From NCBI GenBank assembly GCA_034509495.1, contig CM067521.1:1974160-2038159 (forward strand): a stretch of 64,000 bases of DNA, in the 5' to 3' direction. This document shows, one piece after another, positions 24,115 to 36,884 of this stretch (the stretch's first letter is position 1; each line of letters starts with the position of its first letter). Source of the DNA: Acestrorhynchus altus (Eukaryota > Chordata > Actinopteri > Characiformes > Acestrorhynchidae). Under the pieces are notes generated by a model, which did not search any database, had not been told where the DNA came from, and saw nothing but the letters and a program-made list of their open reading frames with translations. The translations under genes were made by a program, and so were the position numbers.

Positions 24115-24350
24115 TTGTTTAATTAATGCATACAAATATTATTTCATTCAAAAAACATAGTTAAAAAAAAGAATCACACAATCTATATGAAATAATAGCA
24201 GCATGATCAAAAACCCCAAAGGAGAAAGAAGGATCCTAACAGTGCAGAGGTTTATAAGGGAGGGTGAAAATGTAAAACAGTGTACTACGCCTAGTTTGGC
24301 CGTTTGATCGTTACAACTGTCCTCTTCGTTACAACGACGTTTAGATCCTT
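24115..24350 (-). other. fer1l4: probable 3' UTR of fer1l4
   Basis: About 235 bases follow the stop codon. On the minus strand an ATTAAA signal lies at 24123-24118, inside the AT-rich stretch before the Tc1-like relic starts near 24075. The true cleavage site is not readable. Confidence 0.45.
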
Positions 24351-24531
24351 TCACCCGTTGACGATAAGCTGACTGATGTGCGTGGGTAAGGTGTACAAGA
24401 TGAGGAAGAGGAACAGTGCCAAAATAGCCAAAATAACCAAAGCGATGATGTACTTCTTGTACTTCTTCCAGATGAAGAACACAAACGTCTTCATTGGGTT
24501 CACAAACCAGTTGAAAGACGTCTTGGGGCGA
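24351..24531 (-). CDS. fer1l4: fer1l4 window exon 39 (membrane anchor, stop)
   Basis: RPKTSFNWFVNPMKTFVFFI, then KKYKKY and a hydrophobic helix (IIALVILAILALFLFLILY), then TLPTHISQLIVNG and TGA. This is the single C-terminal transmembrane anchor. The basic KKYKKY flank is cytosolic and the short tail luminal or extracellular. Confidence 0.98.
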
Positions 24532-26833
24532 CTGTACGAGACAAAGTAACAACGTGGGTCATTATACTGACAGATGATGTGGAACTTTGGTTAATGAATG
24601 TAAGACAATGCATTACAGTCACTGATGATCAGCACCAACGATGGAAGAGAATGTTATAGAGCAATTATTCAAATGCCTTTTCCCATCCATCTCGCCATGT
24701 GACACACCCCGCAGGTATTTATAGCCCCATCATGCATCATGCATCTTTAAACAGCTTCATTCTGCATGTTTTCACTTACTTCGGTTTGTCTAGTGGTTCT
24801 GGTTCCTTGCGGGCTTTCCCCACAGGATTCTTCTCAGCTTCTTCAGCCGTCACCAGCTGAAACTCCGCCTCCACTTTACCCTGAGATACACGAAAATGAC
24901 AGAAGGTCACAGGTCAACTTTAATGCTTAAATACACGCTTCAGGCTGATATCAAATAAAACATATTATTATATTATATATGAAACACTATCATTTCATTT
25001 GATCAGTTTTATGGACGAGTGCCGTTGCTAGGACTACACAATATTAATAAATAGTCATTACTATTAAAACTAATCAAACAGCCTGGACAGCTCAAGCTGG
25101 TTAAACTGGTTAAGCTAGTTGAGCAGCAAAGCTGTTTTACTGGTCAACAAGTATAATCACCCTGACCAACATAGTTAACCAGTATGTTCAAGTTTGACCA
25201 TGCTGGTCAACCAACATATTCAGCAAGACCAAGATGGTCAACAAACATAACCAACAAGACCAAGCTAGTCAACCAGCATGACCAACAAGACCAAGCTAGT
25301 CAACCAGTATGACCAACAAGATCAAGATGGTCAACAAACATGACCAACAAGACCAAGCTGGTCAACAAACATGACCAACAAGACCAAGCTGGTCAACCAG
25401 CATGACCAACAAGACCAAGCTAGTCAACCAGCATGACCAACAAGATCAAGATAGTCAACAAACATGACCAACAAGACCAAGCTGGTCAACAAACATGACC
25501 AACATGACCAAGCTAGTCAACCAGCATGACCAACAAGATCAAGATGGTCAACAAACATGACCAACAAGACCAAGATGGTCAAACAACAAAGTCAGCAAGA
25601 CCAAACTGGTCAACCAGCATGACCAACAAGACTAAAATCAAATGCATTATAAACAACGCTGGTCAGGACATGTTTATACTGGATGACCAGCTTTTCAACC
25701 ACCATCAAACCAGCTTAGACCATCTGAATCCATCTACCATTAAAAGCTGGAGGTTTCAGCAGGGTAATATGATCCAAGAAAATGCCCAGCAGGAGAGGGC
25801 ACTCCTTACCATTAAGAGAAAAGTGTTCCCAGTGCTGTCCACAAACTGCAGGTCCTCTAGCTTCATCTTGCTGCGCTTGCTCTGTTTCTTTTTCTTCTTC
25901 TTCTTGTTCTTCTTCTCCATTTCAGCCTCTCTCTCCTCTCTCTCGATGTCCTCCTGACTCTTCAGCTTGATGAGCGGCCACCAGCCCTTCATCCTCTTGC
26001 TGCGGAAGATCGAGAATCGGGGGCTGGCCTTGTCTTTGGCCAACTTCACACTGCAGGCCTCTGAAGACTTAGCAGCACGAACCATGTCGTTCAGTCGCAG
26101 CTCAATGGAACCTGATGAGATGAAATCAGAGGAGGTTATACATTTTGTAGACACAAGTCTGGTGTTGCTGCTATGGTATCTTGTGAGGGAGACTGAACAT
26201 TGGTCAGTGAAGAGATTGAGGCATGATCGTGGATGGGTGGGACATTCCATTTCCAAAGTTGCGAGGGCATGTAACATTCCTCGAACCACAGGGTCACGTG
26301 TGTACTGCGAATATGTCAATGAAGGCATTACCACCCACAGTGGACAATGCAGTGGTTGCACACAGGTGCCTAAATATTTGTCAGCAGAAACATTGCCTAG
26401 AATTGTCCGTGCGAAGAGATGTTTTCTGATTTTGGCCCCCTGCTGCCCCCCCACTGTGGTCTGGTGTAATTACTTCATGTGACCATATCAGCAAAACAGC
26501 AACTTCAACTTCCTTCAGCTTTATCAGGACTATTTTGTGAACAGTTGTGCTTTTCACTTGAAGAAACCTCACCCAGGAAGTCGTTGGAGCCGATTCGGTC
26601 ATAATCCCAAACCTGCAGGACGAGCACGGCGTGCTGGCGGAATTCGGACTCCTCCAGAGAGAAGATTGACTCCTTCTTCTTATACACAATTTCCTTCTCC
26701 GTGGGCAAGTAGTCAAAATGGAACACAAAGCGCCAGTTGAAATTGCCTTCTCCAGTCAGCGAATTAAAATGCACGTCAGTCTCCTGCTTCTCATCCTCCA
26801 GGCCCTTAATCCAGCTGGTGGATGCATGTGGGA

Positions 26834-26867
<34 letters not shown>

Positions 26868-28050
26868 ACACAGAAAGAGAAAAGAAATGCATGAACATTG
26901 TAGCTAATCATGTTATTATAACATGAAACCAGCAGGAACAGATGAGCTCTGATATCATCAAAGCAATCACTCGGAACAGGATTCCGATTGTGGTTTCAGG
27001 CAGGTGTGAGGATTTCAGGCCCGTGGTGGGTGCAGTGCCTGATGGTTAGATCACAGTATGGAATTATTACCATGTTGTCCTCATAGCTCCCATGCCAGAA
27101 ATTGTTATGTTCATATTTGTATCTGATCCTGATCATGTTTTCTTGCTCATAAAGGCTAAAACACTTTGATCTTTTTGGAGATTGATCATCCAGAGTGTTT
27201 TTGCGATGAAAATGCAATAATTGTGATGAGTTATTTGTAATGATTAGATTGATAAGCATCTTTGTAATAATAATACTTAATAGCAAGTATTCATAACACA
27301 TGACAGCAGTCCAAATGAAATAAAATAAAACCTTGTTTATCCTTTATTATTTTTTGCTATTTATGTATATGTCAGTGTAATCCCTTCTCAGGACTTTTAT
27401 TCTGAAATTCTAAAAAATACTGTGAGCAAAGAAAGAGAGCAAACAGCCCCTCCTTCCTCATTTTCCTCTATAACCCAATATCTGGGTCAGTGATGCCATT
27501 AATCCCGCCCCCTCTCTCTGTCAGAGTCTGTATGCAGGTTGAGCATCAGCCCCGCCCCCTCTCTCTGATCAGTCAGAGTCTGTATGTAGGTTGATCATCA
27601 GCCCCGCCCCCTCTCTCTGATCAGTCAGAGTCTTTATGCAGGTTGAGCATCAGCCCCGCCCCCTCTCTCTGATCAGTCAGAGTCTGTATGCAGGTTGAGC
27701 ATCAGCCCCGCCCCCTCTCTCTGATCAGTCAGAGTCTGTATGCAGGTTGAGCATGTACAGATGGACAGAGCAGTAAACATGCAGTGTTGTATGTTGTTGA
27801 GTGTTGTTGTATGTTGTATGTTGAGTGTTGCTATGATGTGTGTATCATGTCTGTAAGTTACTCTGATCCTGAGATATGACACATAGAAAACAGAAGGTAA
27901 CTGCTCGGGTTGTGAGTTTTAGTCCTGTTTAATGTCCTTCTCTGACTGACCCTTTAACATAGATGTCACTCGATGGCTCGCCTGTGAATGGGTTCACATC
28001 ATCCAGGACGACATCATCAGTGTTCCAGATAATCACCCTCAACTCATAGC

Positions 28051-28095
<45 letters not shown>

Positions 28096-31000
28096 TTGCA
28101 GGTTTAAGGTGGTAGTAACATGCACAAGCATGATGGGACTATAAATACCTGCAGGGTGTGTAATGGGACTTGTAGATGGAGAAGAGGTGGTACAGTGCAG
28201 GAGGGATTTCATTTGTCATGTCAAATGCCAATCAATGAATCCCATCACACACCCTGCGGGTATTTATAGTCCCATCACTCTTACACAGCATCATCTGCAG
28301 AAGCTCGTTTTGGTTGTATTTGGAAAGTGAAACATATGAGTGGTACCTAACGGGCAGCCTGGGTTTGATATTGACAGGCGGAGGAGGTGGAACGTCCACA
28401 GGAAACATATCAATCCACATATGAAGATAACCCTGCCACAGAAAGACACAAAACATGTAAAATACACCAATCAGCACTGCAGTCACACTGACATGGTGGT
28501 GGTGTGTTATTGTGTGTTGCTGGTACGAGTGGATCAGACGCAGCAGTGCTGCTGGAGTGTTTAAACCCCTCAGTGTCACTGCTGGACTGATGAAGCACCA
28601 GAGGATGACCAACACAAACTGTGCAGAAACACAGAGCTTCTGTCTCTGACTTTACATCTACAAGGTGGAGACACTCGGTAGGAGTGTCTAATAGAGTGGA
28701 CAGTGAGTGGACACAGTGTTTAAACACTCCAGCAGCACTGCTGCGTCTGATCCACTCGTACCAGCAACACACACCAACACACCACCACCATGTCAGTGTG
28801 ACTGCAGTGCTGAGAATGACCCACCACCCACATCATAGCTGCTCTGTGGTGGTCTTGTGGGGTCCTGATCATTGAAGATCAGGGTGGAAGGAGGAGAATT
28901 CTTTTTGTTCTGTATTTATTTTTGTTCTATCAAGTACTTTTGGTATGGTTCCACATCCTGACCTCACTATTTCTTACCTAAATCCATCTCTTCTAACTGA
29001 ATGCAATCAAACATCTCCAAAGTCTAGTAGAAAGCTTTCACTAGATGGTAGAAGCAGTTACTCCAACAAAAGCAGGATAAAGTCTTTTTAATACCCTTGT
29101 CCAAATAATTGTGTCCGTTTATAAGCAGTTTGCACAATGCAGAGTAGTGGGTATCCTTTACCCCTCAGAGGGCAACTAAAGTGTTGGTTTGAGAATCGTG
29201 GATCTTCTCTGTTTCAGAGTTTTCTGGCCCAGAAGATCATCTATATGTAAGAACTGGCTGTTAACCAACCTGTGGCATGCCTGGTTTCTCTGGATTCAGC
29301 AGAGATCGGACCTCCACATGCTCAGGCACCAGTGGACATGCTCCCACAGTGAACTCCCTCATCTCATCCCACCTCTGGAGAACACTGAGGGCCCGATGCT
29401 CATCCATCTCTGCATAATCCGCCTCCGTCTTCTTATTCTTCTTTAGCAGCTCTGAGTGGAGAGAACAGTTTCACAATCCAAAATCTGTCTAAATACAGCA
29501 ACAGTGATTCAGAGCGAGTTCCGTATCAGCCCATACAGTCTGCCAGGTCCGTTCAGCCAATACACACACTGGCTCTACCCTGAGCCAACCCTGCTAACTA
29601 ATCCATCTTCAGACCAGCTCTTACCGGTAGCTGGTTTCAGATGGACCACGTTGGTCATTTATGGCCAACCAGCATGGTTGTGATGGTCATTTTGGTCAAC
29701 CAGCATGATCACAATGGTCATATTGGCCAACCAGAATGGTCATGATGATCATGGTGGTCTACCAGCATTGCTGTGAAAAAAACAGCATGTTGATGATGGT
29801 CATGTTGGTCAAGCAGCATGGCCATGATGGTCATGTCAGTCAATTAGCATGGTCTTGATGGTCATGTTAGTAAAGCAGCATGGTCGTGATGGCCATGTTG
29901 GACAAACAGCATGTTCATAAATATCATGTTGGTCAACCAGCACGTTCATGATATTCATGTTGATCAACCAGCACGGTCATGATTATCATACTAGTCAACC
30001 AGCTTTGGTGTGATGCTCATGGTGGGCAAAACCAGCATGTTGATGATGGTCATGTTGATCAAGCATCATGGTCATGATGATAATGTTGGTCAAGCAGCAT
30101 GGTCATGATGGTCATGTGGGTCAAGCAGCATGGTCACGATGGTCATGTTGGTCAAGCAGCATGCTCATGATGGTCATGCTGGTCATGCTGGTCAAGCAGT
30201 ATGGTCTTGATGGTCATGTTGGTCAAGAAGCATGGTCTTGATGGTCATGATGGTCTAGCAGCATGGTTGTGATGGTCATGTTGGACAACCAGCATGTTCA
30301 TAAAGATCATGTTGGTCAAGCAGCATGGACACAATGGTCATGTATGTCAATGGTATGTTGGTTCAGTGCAAAACTAAAGAGTCATAAGTTCAGATACTAC
30401 GCCAATTTCAGATACTGTCTTGTCTGGCCAACTACTTTTGGGGTAGAAGTCCAGAACTCTCGATTACACTGTATATATAAAAAACGAATAACCACAGACC
30501 TTCTGGAAAATCCTCGTTGGGGATTCTGAAAATCTTGTTGAGTACTTTGACCTCGGTCTCTCTGTACTCAGGTGACGGGATACCGTTCTTCCGGCACAGT
30601 TCGGCCAGGATGGTAGAGGGTCTCTTGGCATCTCTCCATTTATTATAGCCATCTCTGCATCATGAGACACATGTGCTTCAGCAGCGTACTCTCATTTACT
30701 TACACTTTTTGCACAGAGAGAAAGGGAAAGCAGGCTACAGCAGCACCAGCTCAGCAACTTCCAGAGATTAAGGCTCACAGAAGAAATCATTATCATAAAA
30801 GAGTGCAATCAGATTTCACTGATACATTCACACCAGGGTTAATCAGAACCAAAGAGACATAAAGAGCCAGAGTGCAGTAATTAATTCATGAGAACAAATC
30901 TTTTCATATCAGCTTTTTCTAGGCCAATTTTTTTGTTTTATCAAGGTCATACAGTAAAAATGAGTGAAATACACCTAGGCATGTTTGCAGCCACATGATG

Positions 31001-34000
31001 ATTGTAGTGACCACCCTGCACAATGGCGTGCAATAATAGAGTGGATGGGCCTCATGGGTGAAGACCCTCCACCATAAACTTCCCAAGCAGAGAAAATGAG
31101 TTTCTGGACTGTCCCTTAGAGATAGGGTGGTGGGTCATTCTCAGCAATGCAGTGACACTGACATGGTGGTGGTGTGTTATTGGCGACATTTACATATACC
31201 CTGATGATCTGTTAATAACTGCTCGGTCGGGATGGAACAAATCCGTGTACATGCTTCAATCAGAACAGTCCGATTAAGGCCATTCCGATTACAGTTTGTA
31301 TCTGATTGAACGAGGTGGGTAATCCTTTACATTATCTATCAAATAGAAGAGTAATCGACATGTAAACACCTGAATCCGATTAAATTCACAATCGGAAAGT
31401 TTAACATGCGCATCTGCAAATTGTTTGGGAATTTTAAAAGACCTGAAAATTGTGGGACAGTCGTAAAGCAATAATGAGCTGTTCAGACAAGTATTTGAAC
31501 AAATTAAGGACATTTAATTATGGACAAATTCACGGGACATTGACCCCTTACTTACACGTATCAAAACGGCGTGGATGTTGGGTTTGCTGACCTGTTGGAA
31601 AACTTTATGGAAGGTGTTTTTGGGGAACCTGAAGTTGATACCTTGCTGAAACATTGGTAGCTGGTTTCTGGTTCTGGATGGTTTAAGCTGGTTAAGATGC
31701 TTTAATGGTAAAGGGGTTTGAAAAGCTGGTCGTCTAGACTGTAGATCATCTAGTTCATCTGTTTCTCTCCATAATTTATTCTCCTCCTTTCACCCTGATC
31801 TTCAATGCTCAGGAATGATCACATTGTTTAAACATTCCAGGAGCACTGCTGTATTTGTGGCTTGTGAAGTGTTCATCATTTCCTTCAGATTGCTGAGTAG
31901 AGTGTCTATAAACACCTACGACCAAATTTACAATCGGAATGAATTCAATCAGACTGGAGAAAATCTTTACATGTAAACATCGCCAGTGTTTGTTGTGCTG
32001 GAACGAGTGGATCAGATACAGCAGTGCTGCTGGAGTGTTTAAACAATGTGACCATTCCTGAGCATTGAAGATCAGGCTGAAAGGAGGAGAATAAAGTCTG
32101 CAGAGAAACAGATGAACTACAATCTGGAATTATAGAACCACAAAGAGCTCCTGACCGTGAAGGTACAAGCAAGGAGGTGGTCATAATGTTATGGCTGATT
32201 GGTGTATCTTAGCACATTTTATTTGATCAATAATCAGGAAGGGATGATAACGGTGAGAATGACGTTACTGATGACCTACTTGTCATAGTAGAGTGCGAGT
32301 CCGCAACCGGCCCGATGGCGGCTGTAGAATCGGTTCTCCAAGTCAATGCGAGTTTCTCCAATCACGTCATCAGATCCCACCAGGTCATGGTCATATATGA
32401 TGATGTGCAGCTCCGTCTCCAGTGGAAATGATACGGACAACTCAAACACTCTGCAGAAAAGAGCAGAACACTCACAAGCTGAGTGAAAATGCACTAATAT
32501 ATATATAAACAATACAAATGCGTGTTATGTTGTTTCCTAAGGTAACGTTTTTTTTGTTTATGTGTTACCATTTCACGCTTAGGTTTAGTAAAGGTGCAAT
32601 AAAATTGCTATTTACACACCCAATGAGCTTTAAAAGTGAATAGCATTCTTTAAAAAACAGAATTCTTGCATTTAATGTCAATTTTAAGAATTCTGTTGTT
32701 TCATTTCGGTTAAATTAATGTAATAATGGAAAAAAAACCTGTGTGACGCACTGATGAATCGAATTATACTCAAGAGTATTTGAGCAGCACTATGCCACAG
32801 TGATATCTGGGGGCCCTGAGTGGCTTCGTGGACTGAGGCACTGAGACTATGGCCGCTTGCCATCAGCAGCCAGACCCCAGGAGAGCACATTCGGCCATGC
32901 TCTCTCTGGGTGGGTAGATGGCACTCTCTCCCATCACTCCCACTGTGATGCTGGTCAATACAGATGTCTGTGGCTGATGTATCAGAGCTGGGGATCGGGC
33001 GCTTTCCTCCGAGGTCATTGGCTGCTCAGCGATGCGGAAGGTGGTGGCTTATTGCACATGTACCAGAGGAGGCATGTGCTTGTCCTCACTCTCCTAGAGT
33101 CAGGAGGATTACAAGAGATAGGGGTGGAGATAGGGGGAGTCCTGCTGAGTGGGAGGGTTTATTGGCACTTGCAAACTGGGAGAAAATTCAGCCCTGAGGA
33201 CCGATAAATAAAACCATGAGGAGGTGTCTTGTACATATAAACTATACTGTCCCATAAGGCAGTACACCTATACATAAAAAACAAACAAACGCAAGGACCG
33301 AGTCCACTCACTCTCCGAACACAGGATTGAGCTGTTTGGGAATGTAGCGCTCTTTACTGTCCAGCTGCTGTTGTCCTATCTTCACCACCACGTACGGGTC
33401 AGCCTTTCCATTCGGATCAGCTGGGGCCAGGTTTGTGGCCTTGTGAAAGACACAGGATCAGAACAAGCATTTGCAAACATTTCTACAGCTTAGAACATTT
33501 CCCACACATGCTACCAAACGTGTCTATACTGACTGCACGCTTGGCACGGTGCTTACTTAGCTGATATACACCCGAACGTTTGTGGACACCCTTCTTAATG
33601 AATGCATCCAGCCACTTTTAGGAGGACCCATTGCTGACACAGATGTGCAAATGCACACACAGCTTGTCTAGTCCCTGTAGAGAGCTTCTGCCCAAGCAAT
33701 AGGACTTTCTGGAGCAGATAAACCTTTTGACACTATGCCTAATACCAGGATTGGCTGGAGGGGTATAAAGCCCCATTGAGCTGGGGAGCAGTGGAACTGT
33801 GTTCTCCATCCTGTATGAGGTTTGGGATGAATATGGAAGTTGGGGATCCTGATCCAACCTCCTGATGTCACTGACTCTTGCTCTTGTCAATGAAAGCAAT
33901 CGAATCTGACTTGGGCTCACAGGGGCTGACACTATGGGCAGAGGACCGAGAGAGCCCAAGAGAGCACAACTGGCCATGCTCTCTCTGGTTGAGTAAATGG

Positions 34001-36836
34001 CACTGCCAGTGTCATTGAATGCAATGAAATCCTCACAGCAATGCTCCATAATCTAGTAGAAAGCCTTTCCTGGACAGTAGACAGTTACTCCAACAAGCAC
34101 GTTTTAATACTCATGATTTCAGAAGAAACTTTGAAGGTCAACGAGAACTTAATGAGCTTACCTTCACCACGTACACTCGAACCAGCACTTTGATTGGGCT
34201 GTTTTTGGGGATTCCTCGAGTGATCTGGAAGTCTAGCGCCTTCTCTTCCTCCACCTCCTCTTCTTCAGATGAAATTGGGTAAATCAGAAATGACCCCTGC
34301 AGAGAAGCCAAACAGTCTCAGTCTCCAATGTGACATGATTATATATGCAGCATACACACACAAGCACTTTATTAGGTACACCTCCTCACACTTTGAGCCT
34401 GTTAATACCAGTCTTTGCTTGAATGCCACAGTCTAGTCGAGAATTGTTAGATGCAGATGTTACTGATAGGCTGAAAGGAGTGATGTCATTTGGGCTAAAG
34501 GCCATAGTGTGAAGGAAGGAGCTGAATTTGCAGGGCTTTGGAAGCGTTGATCATACTGGTCTACCAACAGTGTCAGAAACTCCAGTCTACAGAACTGTGG
34601 CCCAAAGACCAAACCAGGTGCCTCTTGGGTGCCACTGCTCCATTTGCTGGTGGTCTGCAGTTCCCTGAAGAGTATTCTTTCAGAAATTGCACCTGTGGTG
34701 ACTTCTAGAAGCAATTCTTGCCTGGAAGTGATTTTCATCCACAAGCCGAGAAACAAAAACGGTCCATGTCCGTCAGTTTGGTCTTTGGGCCACAAATCTT
34801 TTCAGTCATTAACATCGGTTTGTGACCCATTTTCCACACATCCAACAAGATTCAGAGCACTTTATAAACTCTTCTAAATCTATGAATCTCACTGCACACA
34901 TCACAGGTATTTAAAGCCTGATCATCCTCATGTAGTGCCATCTGCAGGATCGTGAGGTTCCACAAGGTCCAAATATTTGGTCTGGTGAGGTTATGAATAT
35001 GATATTTCAACTCCAGATGGTTCATCTCCAGCAAATTCCAATCTGCTGAAGCTCACTTCTTTAATAGCAATGCAAAATTGAATTTGGATGGTCTGGACAA
35101 CACATAACCACAAGCCGATCCAAACCACATTCGGATCCAACACAATTGCATCCCAGTCTGGATGCTCGGGATGTTCAAAGAGTCTTTTGCGATGCTCACA
35201 GTGCGACAAACGACCACGTCAAATCGACTATGAGACGATTATGATGTTACCACAGCAACCCATTGCCTGAATGCCTCACCTTGTATTTGCCCATGATCCT
35301 GTCGCTGTCGTCCTCATCCTCATCGTCAAAGTTGGCTTTGCCTTTGTAGATGGGAAACGTGTGCAACCAGTCCATGAATTGACTAAATTCATTTTCCAGC
35401 TCAGACTTGTAAAGCTGAAGTACAAACAATAAACCAAACATAAACATACATTTGGATTCAATCTTCATCACATTTTAAAACAATCAGTGACAGAATTCTG
35501 CTAATAAAGTACTTTGGATCAGGTGGGGTCGATTAGACTTGGGCCTAAAGTCTGCAAGAAGACCTCCAACCGTTACATTATTTCTTTGTGGTTCTATAAT
35601 TCCAGACTGTAGTTCATCTGTTTCTCTGCAGACTTTATTCTCCTCCTTTCACCCTGATCTTCAATGATCAGGACCCCACAGGACCAACACAGAGCAGCTA
35701 TTATGTGGGGGGTGGGTCAGTCTCAGCCCTGCAGTACACGTGGATCAGACACAGCCGTGCTGCTGGAGTGTTTAAACACTGTGTCAGAGACAGGAGCTCA
35801 TCTGTTTGTGTTGGTCATCCTCTAGTCCTTCATCAGTGCTCACAGGACGCTGCCCACAGGACTGTTCTCAGTCCAGCAGTGACACTGAGGGATGGTCCAC
35901 GTCAGTGTTCACTGCAGTGATCCCACCACCCACATAATGGGGTCATGACGAACAACTCTTAAGTCATAATATTAGGGCTGATCATAAAGTATATATTCAT
36001 CTTTAAAGATAAATTGCGGGAGGTCACATCTTTCACAAACCTTTAATGTAGCGATCTTCTTTCTCTTCGGTTTTGGAGGCTCTATTTCAACGATCACAGC
36101 ATCGTCCTCCTCTTCTAGTGTAGATATGAGAAAGTTTCCTCCTTCTGGACAAATGCAGTTAGAGATGTAAATAATGGCCCACTGTTTGCCACTGTGTATC
36201 ACATGGTTATGTTTTAGATATATTGACAATCACCAGCCCTCAGTATGAACACAACAGTCTTTGGTCTTTGGTCGGTTTGCTTGCTTGTCATATAACAAGC
36301 AAAGATTCGTTAACCCAGCTTTCAACATTGAAATTTGGTGGAAATAATGTCAGTTGTTGCATCAACGTAAACATTTTTTTTTTGCGTTAAATGGTTGTGA
36401 AAGGGTTAACAAAACACTGTTCCATCTTAAAATTGAGTTACAAAAATGATAACATTGAAACAATGACTGAGTGGTCTAATGGTCCAGCACTATGACCCAA
36501 GGGTCACAGGTTTGAATCTCGGGTCATGGTGCAAAATTGGCTGTGCTCTCTCTGGGTGGTGAGTTTGGCTGTTGTATTGCAGACGTTTTCGTCTGAGCTC
36601 GTTGGCTGCCCAGCAATGATGCAATCGCGAGGGTTCAAAAGAGGTGGAGGCTGGCTTCACGTGCATCGGAGGAGGCTCCTAGTGTTGGGAGCGTCAAACG
36701 TGATGGGGGAGAGTCCTAACGGGGTTTGGTAATTGGGGTGTAAACAAACATGACGTTGATTTAATGGTGAACAAACCGGCAGAATAAATAAATACCTTTT
36801 TTTAATGCACCACATCCAGGATGTTTGTTTTATTAG

Positions 36837-36884
<48 letters not shown>

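Noticed and set aside
25080..25740. Possible CRISPR array (regular 30-bp repeats)
   Set aside because: Units are degenerate and contiguous with no unique spacers, and the context is a vertebrate intron. The same holds for the arrays at 29625, 42683 and 60260.
25756..26454. A single 232-codon minus-strand protein
   Set aside because: Only 25810-26111 is exon. The upstream part reads through the intron and a Tc1 relic; splice sites and ferlin homology delimit the exon.
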